Shown one piece after another: positions 1 to 7,248 of a stretch of 10,191 nt of DNA. Positions within the stretch are counted from its first letter, which is position 1. Each line of letters begins with the position of its first letter. The notes below the pieces were generated by a model. The model had not been told where the DNA came from and made no database searches. It saw nothing but the letters and a program-made list of their open reading frames with translations. A program made the translations under genes and the position numbers. Where the stretch lies: contig JAAZOI010000090.1 of NCBI GenBank assembly GCA_012797825.1, forward strand, positions 1 through 10,191, read 5' to 3'. Origin of the DNA: Eubacteriaceae bacterium. GTDB taxonomy: Bacteria; Bacillota; Clostridia; Eubacteriales; UBA1433.

Positions 1-63
1 ATTTATGTTTTAAACAGTTAATATATGTTATTATAAATATTATATATTAAGATTACTTTACTA

Positions 64-91
64 TTGACGTATGATTATTTTTTGGTAATAT
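64..91 (+). promoter_or_regulatory. Probable sigma-A promoter of the spoVB-mazG-hup operon
   Basis: A -35 element TTGACG lies at 64-69 and a -10 element TAATAT at 86-91, with a 16-base spacer. A TG at 83-84, one base before the -10 box, gives an extended -10 motif. Transcription would start near 98, leaving a leader of about 36 bases before the spoVB start. I saw no convincing sporulation-sigma-type promoter here, but I could not test for one. Bases 1-60 are very AT-rich and show no gene. Confidence 0.55.
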
Positions 92-133
92 ATATAAGCT
101 ACAGTTTATACCCATGCTGAAAAGGGGATTTAT

Positions 134-1711
134 ATGAGTGCAGAAAATAAAAGGCCTTCTTTTTTAAGAGGAGCTTTGATACTTACTATCGGGAGCATAC
201 TTGCAAGATTTCTGGGTTTATTTTTTAAGATACCCCTTGCAAGAATTGTAGGCGACTACGGTATGGGACTGTATGCTTATCCGTACCCTATATACTCCTT
301 TTTAGTAGCCGTATCAGTTATGGGGCTTCCGCTTGCTATATCGAAAATGACAAGCGAAAGCATAAGCTTAAATAAATACGACCAGGCGAAAAAAATATTC
401 AGGTTATCAATGTCAGTTTTGATAGCTCTCGGACTGTTCAGCAGCTTACTTATAATCGTTTTTGCAAAACCTGTAATCCATTTTTTAGGATGGCCTGAAG
501 AAACTTATATATCTATATTAGGATTATCATTAACGCCAATATTTGTTTCATATATGGCTACATACAGAGGATTTTTCCAGGGTATGCAGATGATGACGCC
601 TACCTCGTTGTCTCAGATAATTGAATCTATATTCCGCGTCGTAGTGGGGGTAGGGCTCGCATACTTTTTAATGAGTACAAAAGGCGTTGCATGGGCGGCC
701 GGCGGCGCCAGTTTTGGAGCTACGGCAGGGGCATTGGCAGGCGGAATATTAATGTCGATATTATATAAAGTATATAAAAGAAAAGGCAAAACCATTCTTA
801 ATATGCCAGGCGTTAAGGAATCAGAAAGATCTTCAAGGCTTATAAAGACGCTTTTTGCTATTGCTATACCTGCATCGCTCGCCTCAGTTGTAGTTTCTAT
901 AATGAATATGATAAACTCAGTAACAGTTGCGCGCTGTCTGCAAAGCGCCGGATTAAGTTTAGTTACAGCGACCGAACTCTGGGGACAGCTTTCACAGAAA
1001 GTACAGACATTAATAAACGTGCCTATGATGGTTGGTGTCGGGCTTGCCGCAGCGCTTGTTCCGGCAATCAGCGAATCATTCGCAAGAAAAAATTACAAAG
1101 ATATTGGCGATAAAACTGCGTTAGCGCTGAGATTTGTGATGATTATCGGCATACCTTCCATGATAGGGCTTTCAGTATTATCTGATCCTATTATAAAACT
1201 TTTATTCGGAGCAGATTCAGGCGGCGGGCAAATGCTTAAATTTTTATCGTTTGAATGCGTTACGTCTGTTGCCTATATTACATGTCAGGCTGTGCTGCAG
1301 GGAATGGGGAAAATGATGCTACCTATACGCAATTTGGCAATTGGGGCGGTTGTTAAAATGATACTTAATATAATATTGATTTCAAAGCCATCGTTAAATA
1401 TATATGGAATTATTATTGCTACATTTGTTGCGGATATAACAATACTTACATTAAATTATTTAAGTGTTAAAAAATATATTAAATTTAAACTTAATAAAGT
1501 AAATGCGTTTGTAAAACCTATATTAAGCGGGATTATTATGGGAATTACAGTTTATTTCATATATGGTATAGCAAAAGATATTATAGGCAGCAATTTATCG
1601 GTAATTGTTTCCATTGCGGCAGGAGGAATTGTTTATTTAGCGGCGATGCTAATATGCGGCGGCATAGAAAAAGACGAGATTGCAGGACTTGTTAAAAGAA
1701 AGAGAGCATAA
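134..1711 (+). CDS. spoVB: SpoVB-like MOP-superfamily flippase (stage V sporulation protein B)
   Basis: This is a polytopic membrane protein of 525 residues, close to the roughly 520 of Bacillus SpoVB. It has the repeated hydrophobic helices of the MurJ/Wzx/MATE-like (MOP) exporters. The N-terminus (about residues 11-60, containing the segments ILARFLGLFFKIPLARIVG and GMGLYAYPYPIYSF) is the family signature. Family knowledge: SpoVB is needed for spore cortex peptidoglycan and is thought to move lipid-linked precursors across the forespore membrane. The ATG at 134 follows AAAGGGG at 121-127 with a six-base gap to the start. The stop lies one base before the ATG of the methylase/MazG gene, and this pairing is the usual one for spoVB in endospore formers. 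That context favours SpoVB over paralogues such as YtgP or Wzx. The exact substrate is inferred. Confidence 0.85.
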   Translation: MSAENKRPSFLRGALILTIGSILARFLGLFFKIPLARIVGDYGMGLYAYPYPIYSFLVAVSVMGLPLAISKMTSESISLNKYDQAKKIFRLSMSVLIALGLFSSLLIIVFAKPVIHFLGWPEETYISILGLSLTPIFVSYMATYRGFFQGMQMMTPTSLSQIIESIFRVVVGVGLAYFLMSTKGVAWAAGGASFGATAGALAGGILMSILYKVYKRKGKTILNMPGVKESERSSRLIKTLFAIAIPASLASVVVSIMNMINSVTVARCLQSAGLSLVTATELWGQLSQKVQTLINVPMMVGVGLAAALVPAISESFARKNYKDIGDKTALALRFVMIIGIPSMIGLSVLSDPIIKLLFGADSGGGQMLKFLSFECVTSVAYITCQAVLQGMGKMMLPIRNLAIGAVVKMILNIILISKPSLNIYGIIIATFVADITILTLNYLSVKKYIKFKLNKVNAFVKPILSGIIMGITVYFIYGIAKDIIGSNLSVIVSIAAGGIVYLAAMLICGGIEKDEIAGLVKRKRA

Positions 1712-1712
1712 A

Positions 1713-3191
1713 ATGAAAAAAATTATTATAGGAGGTATGGGTACATCTTCTATAGAACATATAACTTTGAAAACATACAACTCAATATTAAACGCCGAAA
1801 AAATATTCATACGCACAAAAGTGCATGAAAGCGCAGAAGATATATTAGCATTACGTCCTGACACGCAATGCTTTGATGAGATATATGATAAGTATGATAA
1901 TTTTGAGGAAGTATATGAAAAAATAACCGATATATTAATTGCTCAGGCATATGAATCTGATGTTTTATATCTGGTTCCCGGCAGCCCCGTATTTGCGGAA
2001 AAGACGGTAGAACTTATAATAAAAAAAGCGCAATGTGATAATATAGAAGTTCAGATTCTTCCATCAGTAAGCTTTGTAGACGCAATATTTTCATCAATGA
2101 AAACAGATGCGGCTCATAATATAAAAATATTAAACGCTTTAGAATTAAAAATTAATCAGTTTGACAAAAACTGCGTTATTTTAATATGCCAGGTATACGA
2201 TAATTTTATTGCGTCGGAAGTTAAGCTTAAATTGATGGAATATTATAATGAGAATAAAATTGTATATATTATTCAAAACGGGGGGGATGAAAATGCGAAT
2301 ATAATAAAAACCGAATTGCACGAATTGGACAGGCAGTTGAAGTTTGACCATATGACAAGCGTTTACGTGCCTTGCGATATGGAAATGAATATTCGGGATA
2401 TGCACAGCCTTGAGGATATAATGGACAAATTACGCTCAGAGGGCGGCTGCAATTGGGACAGGTGCCAAACTCACGAAAGCCTGAAAAGGTATATTATTGA
2501 AGAATGCTACGAAGTAATTGATGCTATAGAAAAAAATGACGGGCAAATGTTATGCGAGGAGTTGGGAGACGTTCTACTGCAAGTATATTTTCACGCAAGT
2601 ATTGCTAAAGAAGAAGAATTGTTTGATATACGTGATGTCTATGAAGCAATCTGCAAAAAAATGATAAACAGACATCCTCATGTTTTTAAGGCTAAGAATG
2701 ATTTTTCCCCTGATAAGGTTGAGAAAGAATGGGAAGCGATAAAGTTAAAGGAAAAGGGATATAAAAAAACAAGCGAAAGCCTTATGCAGATGCCCAAACA
2801 GTTGCCGGCGCTTATGTATGCGTCAAGAGTGCAGGACAAAGTTAAAAAAGCCGGATTTGATTTTGAAAATATTGAGCAGATTTATAATAAACTTGATGAA
2901 GAATTACACGAATTTATTGAGGCTTTGAAGCAAAAACAAATACAAGATATAAAAGACGAAATGGGAGACTTGCTGTTTTCTATAGTTAATATTTCAAGGT
3001 TTTTGAAAATCGACAGCGAAGAAGCACTAAAAAATGCTACGAATAAATTTATTAACAGGTTTGCAATAGTAGAAGAACTGGCATTATCGGACGGTTCGGA
3101 CATTAAAAATATAAATTATAAAAAAGCCGATGAATATTGGAATTTAAGTAAAATAATTTTAAAGGAGAAATATAAAAATGAAAAAAAATGA
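1713..3191 (+). CDS. mazG: Tetrapyrrole methylase-like / MazG nucleotide pyrophosphohydrolase fusion (YabN type)
   Basis: This is a two-part protein of 492 residues, like Bacillus YabN. Residues 1-220 form a SAM-dependent tetrapyrrole (corrin/porphyrin) methylase-like domain, with a glycine-rich start (GGMG, 7-10) and VPGSPVFAEKTV at 88-99. Two MazG modules follow. The first has the metal-binding pattern E263-E264-x-x-E267 with E283-x-x-D286, and the RHPHVF motif at 320-325. The second has E396-E397-x-x-E400 with E416-x-x-D419. MazG enzymes hydrolyse NTPs to NMP and pyrophosphate and clear aberrant nucleotides; what the methylase part does is unknown. I chose the ATG at 1713 (AAAGAGAG at 1699-1706) over an in-frame TTG at 1680 inside spoVB, because the domain begins at this Met. 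The usual CPWD motif reads CNWD (246-249). The end overlaps hup by 14 bases, so translation is probably coupled. Confidence 0.93.
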   Translation: MKKIIIGGMGTSSIEHITLKTYNSILNAEKIFIRTKVHESAEDILALRPDTQCFDEIYDKYDNFEEVYEKITDILIAQAYESDVLYLVPGSPVFAEKTVELIIKKAQCDNIEVQILPSVSFVDAIFSSMKTDAAHNIKILNALELKINQFDKNCVILICQVYDNFIASEVKLKLMEYYNENKIVYIIQNGGDENANIIKTELHELDRQLKFDHMTSVYVPCDMEMNIRDMHSLEDIMDKLRSEGGCNWDRCQTHESLKRYIIEECYEVIDAIEKNDGQMLCEELGDVLLQVYFHASIAKEEELFDIRDVYEAICKKMINRHPHVFKAKNDFSPDKVEKEWEAIKLKEKGYKKTSESLMQMPKQLPALMYASRVQDKVKKAGFDFENIEQIYNKLDEELHEFIEALKQKQIQDIKDEMGDLLFSIVNISRFLKIDSEEALKNATNKFINRFAIVEELALSDGSDIKNINYKKADEYWNLSKIILKEKYKNEKK

Positions 3192-3450
3192 ATTGATCAG
3201 CGCAATAGCGGAAAAAAGCAATGTTAAAAAAATCGAGGCAGAAAGAATGCTTGATGCATTTGTAAGTATTGTAGGCGAAGAACTTAATAAAGGTGAAAAA
3301 TTAACAGTTCCCGCACTGGGCACTTTCCAGATTAAAGAAAGAAAAGAAAAAGAAGGCAGAAACCCAAGAACTGGCGAAAAAATGGTTATAGCTGCCGCTA
3401 AGGTTCCATCATTCAAAATAGCAAAGAATTTAAAAGAAAGTATAAAATAA
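3178..3450 (+). CDS. hup: HU-family nucleoid DNA-binding protein
   Basis: This is a 90-residue protein of the HU/IHF family, at its usual length. It is a small basic dimer that bends and compacts DNA without strong sequence preference. The N-terminal helical part (1-40) begins KKNELISAIAEK. The saddle strand follows (PALGTFQI, 45-52), then the DNA-clasping arm with the diagnostic GRNPRTGE at 60-67, including the intercalating proline P63, and AAAKVPSFK at 72-80. The sequence LTVPALGTF replaces the common VGFGTF, which suggests a diverged copy rather than the main cellular HU. AAAGGAG (3161-3167) sits ten bases before the ATG, inside the end of mazG, and the gene starts 14 bases before the mazG stop. 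A strong terminator follows directly. HU next to MazG is a common arrangement in Clostridia. Confidence 0.93.
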   Translation: MKKNELISAIAEKSNVKKIEAERMLDAFVSIVGEELNKGEKLTVPALGTFQIKERKEKEGRNPRTGEKMVIAAAKVPSFKIAKNLKESIK

Positions 3451-3452
3451 GT

Positions 3453-3481
3453 AAATTCCCCGCATTGAGCGGGGAATTTTT
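3453..3481 (+). terminator. Intrinsic terminator of the spoVB-mazG-hup operon
   Basis: A perfect 11-bp inverted repeat (AAATTCCCCGC at 3453-3463, GCGGGGAATTT at 3469-3479) encloses a five-base loop and runs into TTTTT at 3477-3481. Its GC-rich core stands out in this AT-rich DNA. It starts three bases after the hup stop codon. Confidence 0.93.
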
Positions 3482-3556
3482 ATACAAAAAACGTTTCTAT
3501 AAATTTGCAGATATTTACTATGATTAAAATATGTTTTTTAAAAATTAAATTTATGT

Positions 3557-3562
3557 TATACT
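3557..3562 (+). promoter_or_regulatory. Candidate -10 element for the membrane-protein / HAD unit
   Basis: TATACT at 3557-3562 is a good -10 hexamer about 50 bases before the start of the 206-residue membrane protein. No good -35 is present at the usual distance (a T-run at 3534-3539). A new promoter is expected here because a strong terminator lies just upstream. The placement is uncertain. Confidence 0.3.
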
Positions 3563-3610
3563 ATCAAAGATATTTTTATTGGTAGTAATATCGAAAGGAT
3601 ACATGCACTA

Positions 3611-4231
3611 ATGGATGATGAAAAGAAACTAAATATTGAACATCTTATAGAATTTATGATTATTAATGTCGAACATGCACGCCATGTAGAAAATGAACGA
3701 CTAAACTTTACGTACATATATGTAGCGGCCATTATAGGATTTTTTACATTCATTTTTAATGCAGAAGCATCTATTAATTCTATTTTTACTTTGTTATTTC
3801 TGATTGCGTTAGGTTTTATAGGCTTTTTGCTTACAAAGCGTTGGAGTGATGTTTTTGACGGTCATATGAATAAAGCCAAAGAAATTGCCTTAATGATTTA
3901 CGGAGATAAAAACGTAAGCTCTAATGCAAAAGAAGCATCGCTATTAATATACGGTATTGACGACCAGGATAAACACGAACCGCTTTATAACAGATATTAT
4001 TATTTCAAACATGATTATCGTCATCGTGCGGTACTGCGCAGATTAAGACAGCTCTCGCAAATAAATCAGCATGTTACATATGAAGAAGCGGCATGCAGCA
4101 TTAATTTTAATTCAAAGTGGCATCGCTCTTTTCAGATACGCACGAAAGATTTGTTTTATTTATTTTATTTTATAGTTATTTGTACGCTTTCAGCATTGTT
4201 GATTTATAGCATTGTCAAATTGCACGGTTAA
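3611..4231 (+). CDS. Unrecognised three-helix membrane protein
   Basis: I do not recognise the family of this 206-residue protein. It has a polar, charged N-terminal stretch (1-32, rich in E, H and N), two close hydrophobic helices (about 33-49 and 56-74), a soluble middle domain of about 105 residues rich in K, R, H, Y and D, and a final aromatic-rich helix (about 181-201) ending in a short basic tail. The two-helix hairpin plus C-terminal helix would place the middle domain on the same side as the N-terminus, probably the cytoplasm. There is no signal peptide and no visible enzyme motif. The ATG at 3611 follows AAAGGA (3594-3599) with an 11-base gap, slightly long. Codon use resembles the neighbours. 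The HAD phosphatase starts 16 bases downstream, so the two are probably co-transcribed. It sits where endospore formers often carry rqcP (yabO), yabP and yabQ, and is none of these. Confidence 0.8.
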   Translation: MDDEKKLNIEHLIEFMIINVEHARHVENERLNFTYIYVAAIIGFFTFIFNAEASINSIFTLLFLIALGFIGFLLTKRWSDVFDGHMNKAKEIALMIYGDKNVSSNAKEASLLIYGIDDQDKHEPLYNRYYYFKHDYRHRAVLRRLRQLSQINQHVTYEEAACSINFNSKWHRSFQIRTKDLFYLFYFIVICTLSALLIYSIVKLHG

Positions 4232-4234
4232 AAC

Positions 4235-4240
4235 AGGAGG
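4235..4240 (+). promoter_or_regulatory. Shine-Dalgarno site that fixes the TTG start of the HAD gene
   Basis: AGGAGG at 4235-4240 is a perfect Shine-Dalgarno sequence seven bases before the TTG at 4248. It decides the start: the longer reading from a TTG at 4212 would translate through this site and overlap the upstream gene. Confidence 0.85.
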
Positions 4241-4247
4241 CATAATT

Positions 4248-5060
4248 TTGAATCAGATAAAACTTGCAGCATTTGATATTGATGACACACTGCTTAATAA
4301 AGACAATGAGTTACCCGAATCAACATTGGAAACTTTGCAAAAAGCGCATAAAAACGGAGTGATAATAACACTCGTCAGCGGAAGGGCATATCCGTCGGCT
4401 TATAAAATAGCGCAGAAACTTAGCTTTAATGTTCCGATTATTTGCTACAACGGCGCAATGATTAAAGAAGCTGATAATTCTACTCCGATTTTTATTAGCA
4501 ATGTGGAACAAGAAATAGTGCATCAAATGGTTGATTATTGTCATAAATACGGACTCTATTTACAAATTTACGATGAGCAGGACAATATTGTTGTGGAAAA
4601 AATCAATGAAAAAACACTTGCGGACCCTGATTATTACAACACAGGCTGCCGCGAAGCTGGCGATTTTAATAAACTAAAAAATATTAATACGCCTAAGATG
4701 ATGATATTTGATAAACCTGATAATATTGTGCGACTGCAAGCCGAATTGCAGTCTATTTTTAGAGAGCGTCTGTATTTTACGCAATCAAAAAGCCATCTGT
4801 TGGAAATGATGGCGCCCGGTGTAAACAAGGCAGTTTCGCTGGCGCGGTTTGCGGAAAGCCTGTCTTTATCTTCCTGCGAGGTTATGGCATGCGGCGATAA
4901 TGCCAATGACATTGAGATGGTTAAATGGGCGGGTGTGGGAGTCGCGGTAGCGAATGCAACGCCTGAGCTAAAAGCTGTTGCTGACTATGTATGCAAGTAT
5001 GAACGGAGCGACGGAGTTGCTGAGGCAATAGAGAAATTAATTTTGTTTAATAAAATTTAA
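4248..5060 (+). CDS. Cof-type HAD-superfamily phosphatase
   Basis: This 270-residue protein has the length and motifs of the Cof/YbjI/YwpJ group of HAD hydrolases (subclass IIB), cytoplasmic Mg-dependent phosphatases acting on sugar phosphates, flavin precursors or similar small molecules. Motif I is DIDDTLL with nucleophile D10 and acid/base D12. Motif II is the serine of VSGRA (S44). YNGA (67-70) marks the Cof group. Motif III is K194 in GVNKA. Motif IV is GDNANDIEM with D217 and D221. The cap domain lies between, about residues 85-185. All catalytic residues are intact. The start is a TTG seven bases after a perfect AGGAGG; the residues before it have no family counterpart. It follows the membrane-protein gene by 16 bases and converges on htrA. 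The substrate cannot be told from sequence. Confidence 0.9.
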   Translation: MNQIKLAAFDIDDTLLNKDNELPESTLETLQKAHKNGVIITLVSGRAYPSAYKIAQKLSFNVPIICYNGAMIKEADNSTPIFISNVEQEIVHQMVDYCHKYGLYLQIYDEQDNIVVEKINEKTLADPDYYNTGCREAGDFNKLKNINTPKMMIFDKPDNIVRLQAELQSIFRERLYFTQSKSHLLEMMAPGVNKAVSLARFAESLSLSSCEVMACGDNANDIEMVKWAGVGVAVANATPELKAVADYVCKYERSDGVAEAIEKLILFNKI

Positions 5061-5103
5061 TTTAATTCATCAGAATATATATTTTTGTTTAAAAATTAAA
5101 TTT
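5053..5103. repeat. AT-only inverted repeat between convergent HAD and htrA genes
   Basis: AAATTTAATTT (5053-5063) and AAATTAAATTT (5093-5103) form a perfect 11-bp inverted repeat around a 29-base gap. The first arm overlaps the HAD stop codon. It could act as a weak two-way terminator for the convergent genes, but being all A and T it could also be chance. No better terminator is visible for either gene. Confidence 0.25.
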
Positions 5104-5106
5104 AAT

Positions 5107-6225
5107 CTAATCTAATAATTGGCTGCTTCTATCAGATTCTATCAGAGTTATTTTTACAGTAAATACAGTGCCGTTTGTGCTTCTGTATATTTTTAACTCG
5201 ACCTTATCGCCGGGTTTCTTCTGCAAAAGTATTTTTGTAACGTCGGTGATATCTTTGATTTCATTTCCTTCAATAGCAGTTATTATATCGCCTTTTTTAA
5301 TTCCTGCGATCATTGCGCTTTCGTTTATGATATCATGAATATATATTCCTTTAGGAATGCTATAGTATTCTGATGCTTGTTTATCAATAAACTGATAGCT
5401 TACACCGAGAGCCGCGCGGTTTTTAACATGACCGTATTCTTTAAGCTCATACGCTATTTGCAATGCGACATCGCTTGTTATGGCAAAGCCAAGACCTTCA
5501 AAGCCGTCTGCAACAATTTTTGAAGAGTTTATCCCAATTACCTGACCTGAGGTGTTTATTAGAGCACCTCCGGAATTGCCGGGTGATATTGCGGCGTCAG
5601 TTTGAATGCATGACACAATATAACCCTCTGATGTTACAATAGAGCGGTTTGTTGCAGAAATAATCCCCATAGTAGTGGTGCTGTTAAAAGCAATTCCGCC
5701 AGGGTTGCCAACAGCGAGAACAATATCGCCCACAGAGGCATTTTCCGCGCTTTTAAAATCAGCAGCGGTTAAATTATTTGCATCTGCTTTTAATAATGCG
5801 ATATCGGTTGCGGTATCGCTTCCGATTAAAGACGCTGAATATACTTTTCCGTCATACAACATTACTTTAAAACTGCTTCCGCCCTTGCTTACATGAGCGT
5901 TTGTAATTATATAACCATCTTTGGAGAGCACGACGCCTGAGCCTTCGCTTACGAGTGTCTGAGCGCTTACATCACTGTATGAAAGTACTCCTACAACTGA
6001 CGGAACTACTTTTTTTGCAATCTGGGGCAAGGACAGATTTTGTTTTGTTAGTGTTTTATTATAATTTTGAAAATCATTAGGAAGCGTTATTATTTGTTTT
6101 GATAATAAAAATAAAAATGAAAATATAGAAACAAAGGAAATAAATGATACGAAAAAAATTAAAAATATTATTTTTGTTAAAGTACTCTTTTTTTTAGGGC
6201 TTATACTATATTTAATGTGATACAT
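5107..6225 (-). CDS. htrA: Membrane-anchored HtrA/DegP-type serine protease with PDZ domain
   Basis: This 372-residue protein degrades or refolds damaged exported proteins at the outer face of the membrane. After a short basic N-terminus, one long hydrophobic helix (about 19-41) anchors it with no obvious cleavage site, and a linker leads to a trypsin-like S1C protease domain (about 70-255). The catalytic triad is intact: H111 in TNAHV, D141 in TDIALL, S218 in GNSGGAL. A single C-terminal PDZ domain (about 275-365) would bind substrate C-termini. Single-helix, single-PDZ HtrA proteins are the normal Gram-positive form. The ATG at 6225 is preceded by GGGAG with a six-base gap to the start. It faces the HAD gene tail-to-tail. 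A palindrome near its -10 box (6263-6283) suggests regulation. Which paralogue (HtrA, HtrB or YyxA) it matches cannot be settled here. Confidence 0.93.
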   Translation of the reverse strand: MYHIKYSISPKKKSTLTKIIFLIFFVSFISFVSIFSFLFLLSKQIITLPNDFQNYNKTLTKQNLSLPQIAKKVVPSVVGVLSYSDVSAQTLVSEGSGVVLSKDGYIITNAHVSKGGSSFKVMLYDGKVYSASLIGSDTATDIALLKADANNLTAADFKSAENASVGDIVLAVGNPGGIAFNSTTTMGIISATNRSIVTSEGYIVSCIQTDAAISPGNSGGALINTSGQVIGINSSKIVADGFEGLGFAITSDVALQIAYELKEYGHVKNRAALGVSYQFIDKQASEYYSIPKGIYIHDIINESAMIAGIKKGDIITAIEGNEIKDITDVTKILLQKKPGDKVELKIYRSTNGTVFTVKITLIESDRSSQLLD

Positions 6226-6253
6226 ATCTGCTCCCGAATATAAAATAAAACCT

Positions 6254-6259
6254 ATTATA
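6254..6259 (-). promoter_or_regulatory. Candidate -10 element of htrA
   Basis: On the minus strand TATAAT reads from 6259 to 6254, about 28 bases before the htrA start, giving a leader of roughly 20 bases that still contains the GGGAG site. The hexamer at the usual -35 distance (ATACGT, 6282-6277) is poor and lies inside a palindrome, so an activator or an alternative sigma factor may be involved. Confidence 0.45.
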
Positions 6260-6262
6260 ATT

Positions 6263-6283
6263 AATACGCAGAAACTACGTATT
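6263..6283. promoter_or_regulatory. Palindromic candidate operator upstream of htrA
   Basis: AATACGCAG (6263-6271) and CTACGTATT (6275-6283) are inverted copies matching at eight of nine positions around a three-base centre. The site covers the -35 position and spacer of the predicted htrA promoter. It does not match the CIRCE element or the CtsR heptamer repeat. It may be a regulator binding site; the regulator is unknown. Confidence 0.4.
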
Positions 6284-6315
6284 TAATATCGATTATTTAT
6301 TAAGTTGATAACAAT

Positions 6316-6342
6316 AAAAAAAGACTGCTTATGCAGTCTTTT
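6316..6342 (-). terminator. Intrinsic terminator of the lipoprotein gene
   Basis: A perfect 10-bp inverted repeat (AAAAGACTGC at 6319-6328 and GCAGTCTTTT at 6333-6342, four-base loop) is followed on the minus strand by an uninterrupted run of seven T (6322 to 6316). It lies about 20 bases after the lipoprotein stop codon and separates that gene from htrA. Confidence 0.9.
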
Positions 6343-6360
6343 ACATGTAGAATATAAAGA

Positions 6361-7212
6361 TTAATATGCTCCCCAATAGCGCGATACCCCTATATCCTGG
6401 TCTTTGAAAACTGTAGAGTCGTCCAGCAGCAGCAATGTTACTTCGCCTTCTGCTCCTTTCCAGTTAAGGATTGCCGTAAAGCCTTTGTCAGTATCTGCGC
6501 AAAGCAAAATTGCAAATAATGTCGGATCTAAAATGCCTTGGTCGTCAACACGCCAAACGCTGCTCGGGTCTGAACTCGTTGCGGGATAATCCATAAATTT
6601 ATATTTTCCGTCTTTTCCTTTTATTGCAATGCTCATTAAATAATTATGACCCTGAGGCTCAAAGCCCGCAAGTATTAACTGCCTTCCGTCCGCAAAGCTG
6701 GCAAGAATCCACCCTTGATTTGCGGCTCTTCCTTTTGCGTTGCCCATATCGACTTTTTGCTCATGAGTCATAACAACGGGACCGTTTTGGGTATTTGCAA
6801 GAAGAGAAGATTGAGGCACCAGGCTATCTTTTACAATAAGATATGTAGTATTTGATTTAGCTGTTCCTGACGTTACATTAAACAAATAACCTTCAAGATT
6901 GTTAAAATTATAAGCGTTGTAATTGCCCGTATCGCTGCTGTTGCTGTTTTGTTTTTTGTCAAACGCAACCGGCAGGTATTGCCCGTTAGCGCCGATTGCG
7001 GCATTTAAGCCTGATAGTGAATTAGGGTCAGATATCTGAGTAAAAACAATAAGTTTTGTGCCTGATTCATTGGAAAATGCGTATGCATTGCCTAGGCTTG
7101 CGTACTGTAATGTGAACTTATTGGTATTACCGCCGCTGCCGCCCGGCGTGCAACTGACTAGCATAGCGGCTAAAAGAAGCATAGAAATAGTAATTGATAA
7201 TGCTTTTTTCAT
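6361..7212 (-). CDS. Unrecognised secreted lipoprotein
   Basis: This 283-residue protein has a textbook lipoprotein signal: a KK-containing N-terminus, a hydrophobic core (4-18) and the lipobox L18-V19-S20-C21, so it should be anchored by lipid at C21 on the outer membrane face. A flexible Gly/Pro/Ser/Asn linker (about 22-32) follows. The rest looks mainly beta-stranded, with alternating short hydrophobic stretches, many G, N, S and T residues, and three tryptophans in the C-terminal half. I do not recognise the domain and see no enzyme motif or repeat. I chose the ATG at 7212 because AAAGGAG lies six bases before it and the signal peptide starts there; the open frame runs 43 codons further upstream but through the promoter and the upstream terminator. 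It is an independent unit with its own promoter and terminator, between htrA and degV. Confidence 0.85.
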   Translation of the reverse strand: MKKALSITISMLLLAAMLVSCTPGGSGGNTNKFTLQYASLGNAYAFSNESGTKLIVFTQISDPNSLSGLNAAIGANGQYLPVAFDKKQNSNSSDTGNYNAYNFNNLEGYLFNVTSGTAKSNTTYLIVKDSLVPQSSLLANTQNGPVVMTHEQKVDMGNAKGRAANQGWILASFADGRQLILAGFEPQGHNYLMSIAIKGKDGKYKFMDYPATSSDPSSVWRVDDQGILDPTLFAILLCADTDKGFTAILNWKGAEGEVTLLLLDDSTVFKDQDIGVSRYWGAY

Positions 7213-7248
7213 AATAACTCCTTTAAATTTAATAAAATAATTACACCC

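Noticed and set aside
1..133. Tail of an upstream gene or a mobile-element end
   Set aside because: The stretch is AT-rich with stops in all frames examined and no inverted terminal repeat; only the promoter is supportable.
1680..1712. Longer start of the MazG fusion at TTG 1680
   Set aside because: It lies inside the spoVB coding end; the methylase domain begins at the ATG at 1713.
3159..3416. 85-codon open frame on the minus strand
   Set aside because: It is antisense to the HU gene, with phenylalanine/serine-rich low-complexity sequence.
4212..4247. Longer start of the HAD phosphatase at TTG 4212
   Set aside because: It would translate through the AGGAGG site and overlap the upstream gene; the TTG at 4248 has ideal spacing and matches the family N-terminus.
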